64,000 bases of DNA from Capitella teleta (Eukaryota > Annelida > Polychaeta > Capitellidae), in contig KB296161.1 of the NCBI GenBank assembly GCA_000328365.1, positions 189,623 to 253,622 of the forward strand. Direction: 5' to 3'. A program made the position numbers and the translations under genes. Under the pieces are notes generated by a model that made no database searches, was not told where the DNA came from, and saw nothing but the letters and a program-made list of their open reading frames with translations. Below are positions 59,901-64,000 of the stretch, in pieces. Position 1 is the first letter of the stretch. Every line of letters starts with the position of its first letter.

Positions 59901-60972
59901 CATGTGCTAATGGAGCGTCTTGCGTTGACCACGTCAATGGCTACAGTTGCCGCTGCGCTGACAATTTCGCGGGTGCGTTATGATTGCATGTTATGAGTTC
60001 CCGTCTCTATAACTAGCGTATTCTAGGTACACGGTGTATGGTATCCGTGGCTTGTAAAAGCAATCCTTGTGAAAATGGCGCTGGATGTTCTGAACGAAGT
60101 GGTTCATACGCCTGTGAATGTAGGGCAGGATTCGTAGGAGTTCGCTGCCAACACCGACTTCTCATTCGTTGGTTGAATTAATCGAGTTGGCATTCGTTGA
60201 TTTTGACGTTGTTCGATATAATTGCACAGGTGACGAAAGCAGACGTCTATTGTTCTCTAGGAGGCTTCTTCTACGAGAAAGAAATTCTGTTTTCAATGTA
60301 CTCAAATTACCTGCTCTGGACTTTTTGCAAGATCGTAAAATGCTACAAAAATTGCAAACGGCATCTTCACTGTGCACCGACAAAGAAGGGTTTGTTGATT
60401 TGCCAAAAATGAAGTGAAATTTAATTATGACATTTACAAGGCGTTTAGTGTCGATGCTGACCGTGAACCTGACCTACAACGCTGTGGCGCCACTTGCCTC
60501 TGAAATCGACACTCGCATTTCACTCTCCACGAAGAAAATCGAAGAACTGAGCGATGTTTTCACAGTGGCTCCAGCAGACTTTGTGTGTCTGAAAGGCAAG
60601 AATGCGTTCGGAGGGCACGACGACGCGAGCGCTGTTTGGGGCAACAAAGATGGCGTCGCCGAGGGTGGCGCGGGAGGCGACCAAGAGGTGAGGTCAATCA
60701 GTGCAGCATTCGTTCGTTTATTCGGTTTTATTCGCAGGAGGGAGGAAGTCCTGGCAAGAAGCTCGTTCTTGGCGGTGGCATCGCGGCGGCTAGCCTCGCT
60801 GCCGGATCTTCGTTCATGTTTGCTTGGCGACGACGTCGGAAGTATGTCTTATATCTGCAGTGGGAATTGAGGTGACGGTTTGTTTGTTTGTTACAGGAAG
60901 CAAGAGGAAGAGGAGGAGCAGGAGGAGGAGGAGGCAGATGAAGACTTGTACGACGCCTGGACGCAAGACTGA
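31629..60972 (+). CDS. giant Delta/Jagged-like transmembrane protein with about 98 EGF repeats
   Basis: I assembled about 106 exons that join without a stop or phase break (apart from two N gaps), giving about 4,145 residues. The order is signal peptide, MNNL domain, C2-like segment, DSL domain, about 98 EGF-like repeats, juxtamembrane region, one transmembrane helix and a short acidic tail. MNNL-C2-DSL-EGF-TM is the architecture of Notch ligands. Known Delta and Jagged/Serrate proteins have roughly 2-16 EGFs, so this array is far longer than any I know. There are no LNR or ankyrin repeats, so it is not Notch. Most introns are 46-70 bases; the exceptions hold transposons. I see no second start or stop inside, so one gene is the simplest reading, but transcript support is absent. 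Confidence 0.85.
34870..35531 (-). mobile_element. 3' end of a CR1/L2-type LINE with a (TTA)n tail
   Basis: On the minus strand a 144-codon frame (35472-35038) continues from [20 protein letters not shown] into [18 protein letters not shown]. This is the segment that follows the reverse transcriptase in CR1/L2/Jockey-like LINEs. It is followed by an AT-rich 3' part and ends at a (TTA)n run (plus strand 34873-34908). This copy is 5'-truncated; its upstream limit coincides with the Tigger element inserted at 35532. Confidence 0.65.
35534..36482 (+). mobile_element. Tigger/pogo-like DNA element, copy 2 (non-autonomous)
   Basis: The inverted termini are the same as in copy 1, flanked by TA at 35532-35533 and 36483-36484. 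It is shorter (949 bases) but keeps a longer readable transposase C-terminal remnant at about 35975-36250 ([15 protein letters not shown]; a run of A interrupts it). A hairpin near 35885-35966 is made of facing copies of AAGACTTAAGAGAATT and AGCGAATCAATCGTA. It sits in intron 2 of the DSL/EGF gene. Confidence 0.87.
36899..37084 (-). pseudogene. possible RRM-domain exon scrap
   Basis: The minus strand after an acceptor-like GGCTTCAG (about 37014) reads [17 protein letters not shown] and [12 protein letters not shown], then a stop. This resembles the first helix and second strand of an RNA-recognition motif. It is short, isolated in an intron on the opposite strand, and ends early, so a processed or exon fragment is likelier than a live gene. 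The neighbouring 37012-37068 belongs to the repeat seen at 6 kb. Confidence 0.22.
37012..37068 (+). repeat. dispersed repeat segment, copy B
   Basis: Partner of the reverse complement of 5998-6060 (shared GTTCAYTTGAGTCAATCGAC). Homology ends abruptly near 37069. Confidence 0.5.
37492..38649 (+). other. intron 3 of the DSL/EGF gene
   Basis: Holds SINE copy 1 and otherwise low-complexity AT-rich sequence, with a G-run near 37638-37650. Confidence 0.5.
38047..38396 (+). mobile_element. tRNA-derived SINE, copy 1
   Basis: The 5' part keeps Pol III boxes (A-like TAGCACAGTGGGTTAA; B-like GGTTTCGAGACC). It then has a conserved body (AAGGCCGGGCGCTGTGTACT) and a tail of CACTCACTCACT repeats. A 9-base direct repeat, TCTCTGAAT, flanks it (38038-38046 and 38397-38405), as expected for LINE-driven insertion. 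An internal duplication of TTATAATTGTAATT distinguishes it from copy 2. It carries GGGCGTTATGATT. Confidence 0.9.
39021..40703 (+). CDS. EGF repeats 1-9 of the DSL/EGF gene
   Basis: Exons: 39021-39143 (end of DSL plus EGF1), 39201 into the gap (EGF2), gap to 39352 (EGF3), 39430-39543, 39773-39886, 39938-40051, 40242-40355, 40418-40531, 40590-40703. From EGF4 on each exon is exactly 114 bases, phase 1 at both ends, with six cysteines. Odd repeats end GV/GA/GC/GI-x-G; even ones end GW/GF-x-G. Most carry a calcium-binding type opening (for example NINEC). Confidence 0.87.
39279..39328. other. assembly gap (50 N)
   Basis: A fixed-length N run falls between the first half of EGF exon 2 and the last bases of EGF exon 3. 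The hidden length is unknown. The alternation of repeat types is kept if only the missing halves and one small intron are absent. Confidence 0.95.
40856..42508 (+). mobile_element. mariner transposon interrupted by a SINE
   Basis: The inverted ends (GAGAGAGGACCCGAAGTAAT on the left; its near-complement on the right) are flanked by TA at 40854-40855 and 42509-42510. Broken frames read a mariner transposase in order: helix-turn-helix part, [42 protein letters not shown], then beyond the [14 protein letters not shown] and [20 protein letters not shown] corresponds to the family's YSPDL motif. Without the SINE and its duplication the element is about 1,313 bases, near full length for mariner. Stops and frame changes inactivate it. 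It lies in the intron between EGF exons 9 and 10. Confidence 0.93.
41851..42178 (+). mobile_element. tRNA-derived SINE, copy 2 (inside mariner)
   Basis: Same family as copy 1, with cleaner Pol III boxes (TAGCGCAGTGGGTTAA and GGGTTCGAGACC) and the same CACT-repeat tail. The 12-base duplication GCTGTGGCCAGT lies at 41839-41850 and 42179-42190. Removing the SINE and one duplicate restores the mariner sequence, so the SINE arrived later. Confidence 0.95.
42628..44354 (+). CDS. EGF repeats 10-20 of the DSL/EGF gene
   Basis: Exons: 42628-42741, 42790-42903, 42970-43083, 43134-43247, 43298-43411, 43463-43576, 43628-43741, 43795-44022 (EGF17 and 18 fused), 44074-44187, 44241-44354. The 228-base exon carries two complete repeats with no intron between them, an intron loss that keeps the odd-even order. 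Separating introns are about 48-66 bases. Confidence 0.9.
44807..45448. mobile_element. hAT-type non-autonomous element
   Basis: The inverted ends start CAGRGCTCGAAATAA and are flanked by a perfect 8-base duplication, ATCACAGG (44799-44806 and 45449-45456). An 8-base target duplication with CAGRG ends is diagnostic of the hAT superfamily. The 642-base interior has many copies of GGCGAGTAAA near both ends and no transposase. It is in the intron between EGF exons 20 and 21. Confidence 0.92.
45487..49517 (+). CDS. EGF repeats 21-43 of the DSL/EGF gene
   Basis: Exons start at 45487, 45653, 45818, 45986, 46159, 46330, 46496, 46666, 46830, 46993, 47225, 47388, 47560, 47731, 47959, 48132, 48296, 48480, 48654, 48817, 48995, 49236 and 49404. 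Each is 114 bases except repeat 41, which is split into 48995-49051 and 49113-49169 by an extra 61-base intron at its exact middle (57 + 57). EGF30 (46993-47106) resembles the later triplicated exon ([20 protein letters not shown]). Confidence 0.9.
49547..50536 (+). mobile_element. Tc1-like element, internally deleted
   Basis: The inverted ends (CTGAGCGACAAAAGAAACTG on the left, near-complement on the right) have TA duplications at 49545-49546 and 50537-50538. The interior reads pieces of a Tc1 transposase: ETVEDRP (linker after the paired-type helix-turn-helix), [23 protein letters not shown] and a C-terminal [19 protein letters not shown]. The catalytic DDE core between the last two is gone and frames are broken. 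It is in the intron between EGF exons 43 and 44. Confidence 0.88.
50565..54335 (+). CDS. EGF repeats 44-65 of the DSL/EGF gene
   Basis: Exons start at 50565, 50726, 50891 (EGF46, cut by the gap), 51007, 51252, 51418, 51623, 51791, 52032, 52201, 52377, 52550, 52714, 52878, 53052, 53227, 53391, 53555, 53721, 53886, 54059 and 54222. All complete ones are 114 bases in phase 1. EGF48 (51252-51365) is the first of three identical exons. Confidence 0.9.
50917..50966. other. assembly gap (50 N)
   Basis: Lies within EGF exon 46, whose first 26 bases are present. An intron end and EGF47 follow. Hidden length unknown. Confidence 0.95.
51252..51365 (+). repeat. identical EGF exon, copy 1 of 3 (repeat 48)
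   Basis: All 114 bases equal those at 54388-54501 and 57463-57576. Upstream and downstream intron sequences do not match beyond splice-site bases. Encodes [16 protein letters not shown] and then [20 protein letters not shown]. Confidence 0.95.
54388..54501 (+). repeat. identical EGF exon, copy 2 of 3 (repeat 66)
   Basis: Base-for-base the same as 51252-51365. Its flanking introns differ, although its donor GTCAGTAT is shared with copy 3. Confidence 0.95.
54388..60167 (+). CDS. EGF repeats 66-98 of the DSL/EGF gene
   Basis: Exons start at 54388, 54559, 54828, 54992, 55159, 55325, 55498, 55665, 55838, 56006, 56184, 56349, 56523 (228 bases, EGF78 and 79 fused), 56803, 56965, 57130, 57295, 57463, 57635, 57803, 57967, 58133 (111), 58290, 58453, 58837, 59009, 59183, 59354, 59520 (111), 59686, 59859 and 60027. 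The last, EGF98 ([19 protein letters not shown]), lacks the calcium-binding opening and breaks the pattern. Its donor, read as ATTC/GTTGGT at 60167, is phase-consistent but not certain. Confidence 0.87.
57463..57576 (+). repeat. identical EGF exon, copy 3 of 3 (repeat 84)
   Basis: Base-for-base the same as the other two. Upstream intron ends TTGTTTCAG; copy 1 ends TCGTTTCAG, the only flank likeness seen there. Confidence 0.95.
60230..60972 (+). CDS. C-terminal module: juxtamembrane region, TM helix, acidic tail
   Basis: Exons: 60230-60389, 60441-60687, 60738-60841, 60897-60972. The first two give an unrecognised extracellular region ([15 protein letters not shown], then [18 protein letters not shown]); the 51-base intron between them removes an in-frame stop. 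The third has the hydrophobic helix [20 protein letters not shown] followed by WRRRR, a stop-transfer signal. The tail is about 30 residues, KKQEEEEEQ then [11 protein letters not shown]. The tail has few lysines, unlike typical Delta tails whose ubiquitination drives signalling. The junction at 60389/60441 is my inference. Confidence 0.7.
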
Positions 60973-61191
60973 ATCTTTCTTAGATAAGACTATACAAGTT
61001 TAATCTATACTCTAAATAGGCACCATAATTTTTTTCTTCATTTCTATGGCATTTATAGTTTATTCTGGTTAACTCTACTTGCAATATTATTATATGATTT
61101 AATCGGTTCAGTTTCTTTTTTTCTTTTTTTAAGTTTGTATTCCTATCAAACAATAATGTTTTAAGTTGTTTCTTATATTGGTTCTACTATT

Positions 61192-61197
61192 AATAAA
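61192..61197 (+). terminator. polyadenylation signal of the DSL/EGF gene
   Basis: AATAAA about 220 bases after the stop codon, in AT-rich sequence with T-rich stretches on both sides. Confidence 0.65.
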
Positions 61198-61342
61198 GTT
61201 TCCGTCATTCTCAATATTTTGGATACTTGTTCAAACCGAAGCCAACCAATCTTACTCATCGAAAAGCCTCAACATTTAGTTCCTCTTATAGAGCATTGAT
61301 TGGTACGTGAGTCGTTGTCCTTAGTTTTGGGGCTCTCTCCTC

Positions 61343-61400
61343 TGTGCTCTCTCTTTTGTGCTCTCTCTTTTGTGCTCTCTCTTTTGTGCTCTCTCCTCTT
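61343..61400. repeat. 14-base tandem repeat
   Basis: About four copies of GTGCTCTCTCTTTT in the 3' flank of the DSL/EGF gene; no function suggested. Confidence 0.75.
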
Positions 61401-61584
61401 CAAAATGTATTTTGCGTTGATGCGAATTCAATAAACCCCAGAAAATTATTCAGAACATGATTGATACTACTTTGAAATATAGAATGAGCTAGCATAGTTA
61501 TGCAATAATTTATAATTGTTGCCCTCTGTTTCTCTATACTGCATGATGTCATATTATTCTTAGCTTTAGCGCCACGCCTATTAA

Positions 61585-62290
61585 AGGGAGGGAGAACTGG
61601 TTGAAAATGGACTTTGAGTCGTTATTTGATGCACCAAAAATGATTCCTATGCCTGGCCCACACAAGGAATATCATCCCTAACGATTTCGCGGGAGATATA
61701 ATGCTAATTAGGCGTGACGTCAGTCGCTGTGATGAAACACCGAGTGCCCCATCTTTTACAATGGGCCTCGTCATATCACCGTGTCCTGCGACTAAACCCC
61801 TTGATATTTTTTTATTTTCTTTTCGGAAATAGATAGAATAATCATTTTGCCACCAGTCAGGCGCGAAAAAAAAAAATATTTTTCGCTATTTTTCTTATTT
61901 TAACAAGCGATTTTCTGGGACACCTACCACGTTTCTCATCCTGAAACAGTAAAAAGGTCAGCCAGAGTGCACCACGCATTCGCTTTCGTTTCGTAAACAA
62001 CAAAGATGTCCTTTTATGGCGAAGATGCTCTGCTCTGATTGGCTGAAATCGATAGCTTCACGAGGGGAACGGGACCAATCAGCCATCAGCCAAACCAAGC
62101 CATCAGCTGACGTTTGCCTCCTATACTTCGCAATGGAAGCCATTCTCCCATAGGCGCAATGCTAACCCCGATATTCGGAATGCATTATTTCCTTACGCTT
62201 GCATCCAGGCATGGTGTTCTTGGCACGAAATGCTATCAATTGGTGCTATGAGTCAATAGAACATCACTAAAAATTTAGTTCCCCATCCCT
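61585..62290. mobile_element. TTAA-flanked non-autonomous DNA element
   Basis: The ends AGGGAGGGAGAACT (left) and the complement of AGTTCCCCATCCCT (right) are inverted repeats, each bordered by TTAA (61581-61584, 62291-62294). A TTAA duplication fits piggyBac or Kolobok superfamilies; the AGGG start favours Kolobok. No transposase frame remains in the 706 bases. Confidence 0.65.
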
Positions 62291-62344
62291 TTAATTATGG
62301 GGGGGGGGATATTCAAATATAATTCACAGTACATGTTATTGACC

Positions 62345-63426
62345 TTGGTATCATGTTGTTCGGCATAACAGAGACCTGGCTTAGTGAATGTGATACTCCA
62401 GTGAGTACAGAGCTGTGTCCTCCTGGATATTCCTTTCTAGGGGCATATCGTCCCGCGTCCAAGGGCAAGAGGGGCGGAGACATCGGTTTCATCGGGCGAT
62501 CTGACATGATTACCAAGACTCAGCAACACGAGTTCACTACATTCGAGGCTTCCACAATCAGGATTCGCGCGCAGAAATGTGCCTCCGTTACTCTCATATA
62601 TAGACCTCCTCCTTCACAGAGCAATGGATACACGACAGGCTCATTTCTGAAAGAGATCGGGACACTCTTCGTTGAGCTCAATACGGACTCTATCAGTGAT
62701 GATTGGATCATTGGAGACTTCAATTTCCACTATGGAAAAGACAATGACAGTGCCTATATCTCACATTTAAAGAACTGCTACAGATGCTGAGTTTATCACA
62801 ACTTGTAACTAATCCTACCCATAGAGGTGGAAACATATTGGACCTTGTCATAACGTCCGCTAAGGAAAGAACCACTACATTACAGGTATACAGTTGTGAC
62901 ATATCAGACCGTGCACTGGTCAATTTCAGCATTGACCTCAATCCCGTGAAGCAATCACATCCTCCATGCAAATTCCGCCAGCTGAAGAGAATAAACATGC
63001 AGTCTTTCTGTGAAAACCTTCGCTCTGCACTTACTGAATTGCCGACCCTTTTGACCTCGGCCGAGTGTGATTGCATTAAACCAAATTGTATGAGGGACAC
63101 TTGAACTGCATGTTCCAATGAAGACTGCCAAACGGAAAGGGGAGTGCGAGGTAAAACTGGTATGATGACGAGATTCAAGAGGAGAAGAGAAAGCGACGCC
63201 AAATGGAGCGAAAATACAAGAACACTCACCTAGAGGTGCATAAACAGATGTAGAGTGAGCAATGCCAGAGAGTGGTCAAACTGATCAACCAGAAGAAAGT
63301 TGAGTACTACAATGGTCGACTACAAACAGTTGATAGCAGAGATGTGTTCAAGATTCTGAACACACTACTCACCACTGAGAACTCTATACCTCTTCCGACA
63401 CACTCCTCTGAAAAAGACCTGGGGCC
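62345..63426 (+). mobile_element. LINE fragment: endonuclease and linker
   Basis: 62353-62790 reads an endonuclease domain: LFGITETWLSE, then PGYSFLGAYRPASKGKRGGD, IYRPPPSQSNGY and DDWIIGDFNFHYG (catalytic GDFN). After a frame change it continues LSQLVTNPTHRGGNILDLVI and later VVKLINQKKVEYYNGRL. The family is CR1/L2/Jockey-like. There is no reverse transcriptase: the copy is cut off at the next element. Frame changes and stops show it is inactive. Confidence 0.85.
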
Positions 63427-63995
63427 GATTCCAGAAAGAAACTTAACTTTGGGACTTAAGTTAAGTCCTCCAGGCGTTAAGTTAAGTTTTCAAGTTAAGT
63501 CGATTCCATAAACGCATTTTTGCTGAACTTAACTTAAGTAGCGTAAGTCGGACTTGACTATCTGCCAAGGAATGTATAAGACATGACGAGACATTTGATC
63601 AGTGGTAAACGTACCTTACAACATGACTGTTATGAACTGTTTATGATTTTTACAAAACTTCATCGAAAACGAAAGCATCACAAACGCGAAATGCGAGTGT
63701 ATAGCGTCGTTGATTCCTAATCATAATGCAAGAAGTGCTCTTTTTCCCGCTTTACAATCATAACGTTTCTTGTTTTGTTTTTTTCATAACGCTTTTTTCA
63801 TAACGCCTTCCAGAGCATTGCTCCTGTCTGGAAGGTTCCTTCTAGGTATTGACACCATTATGACCATAGCATTAATCCGGCGTCTTCTGATCGACGCCAT
63901 CTTGAATTCACTAAGTTTGATTTAAGTCAGGTGGAGAGGTCATTTAAGTTTTGCAGGGTCTAGAGGACTTAAGCTTGTTTCTGGAATCGTTTTAG
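63422..63995. mobile_element. inverted-repeat element at the window edge
   Basis: CGATTCCAGAAA near 63426-63438 is mirrored by TTTCTGGAATCG at 63979-63990, and both sides continue into CTTAAG-rich words (GGACTTAAGTTAAGTCCTCC on the left, AGAGGACTTAAGCTTG on the right). This fits a small DNA transposon without a coding region. Duplications at the ends are not clear, so the superfamily is open. Three CATAACG words lie inside (63760-63806). Confidence 0.55.
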
Positions 63996-64000
63996 TCAAC

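Noticed and set aside
39021-60167. CRISPR-like or satellite array
   Set aside because: The regular repeats are protein-coding EGF exons with splice sites and diverged sequence.
31629-60972. Notch receptor rather than a ligand
   Set aside because: No LNR, heterodimerisation, RAM or ankyrin domains; instead MNNL and DSL precede the EGFs.
31629-60972. Two or more adjacent EGF genes
   Set aside because: No signal peptide, ATG exon or terminal stop exon inside the array; phases stay compatible throughout and the odd-even order never resets.

Overview
This is a draft animal (metazoan) nuclear assembly fragment. The evidence is spliced genes with GT-AG introns, a Pol III tRNA gene with an intron, an ESCRT-II subunit, a membrane protein with SUEL-lectin, CUB and sushi domains, and a Notch-ligand-type (MNNL-DSL-EGF) protein. 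Introns are very small (mostly about 46-70 bases) beside a few long, transposon-filled ones. Together with the marine-type transposon mix (Tigger/pogo, mariner, Tc1, hAT, TTAA elements, CR1/L2-like LINEs, a tRNA-derived SINE) this suggests a non-vertebrate, probably marine invertebrate. A sponge or another early-branching or lophotrochozoan animal is possible, but I cannot fix the lineage. Two 50-N gaps show it is a draft scaffold. I recognised no retrovirus, LTR or Polinton-type element.

Layout. 1-6.5 kb is AT-rich and holds a Tigger-type element, a LINE scrap and an odd inverted repeat. 6.5-7.8 kb holds the last exon of an unrecognised proline-rich protein built on an 18-base coding minisatellite. 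8.9-10.8 kb is a decayed LINE. 11.5-22.8 kb (minus) is a complete seven-exon gene for a single-pass receptor-like protein of 498 residues, with a tRNA-Arg(UCU) gene inside its 9-kb first intron and a promoter near 23.3 kb. 27.1-30.7 kb (plus) is a complete SNF8/VPS22 gene in seven exons.

31.6-61.0 kb (plus) is the centrepiece. One gene of about 106 exons encodes a signal peptide, MNNL domain, C2-like strand region, DSL domain, about 98 EGF-like repeats, one transmembrane helix and a short acidic tail, about 4,145 residues by my exon model. EGF exons are nearly all exactly 114 bases, all in phase 1, and alternate strictly between two sequence types. Three of them (repeats 48, 66 and 84, exactly 18 repeats apart) are identical at every base although their flanking introns are unrelated. 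A mariner with a SINE inside it, a Tc1 relative, a hAT element, a Tigger element and a LINE end lie in its introns.

61.6-64 kb is a run of mobile DNA: a TTAA-flanked element, a LINE endonuclease fragment and the start of another inverted-repeat element. A short word, CATAACGC, recurs across the window, including as an inverted pair just upstream of SNF8 and inside both SINE copies.
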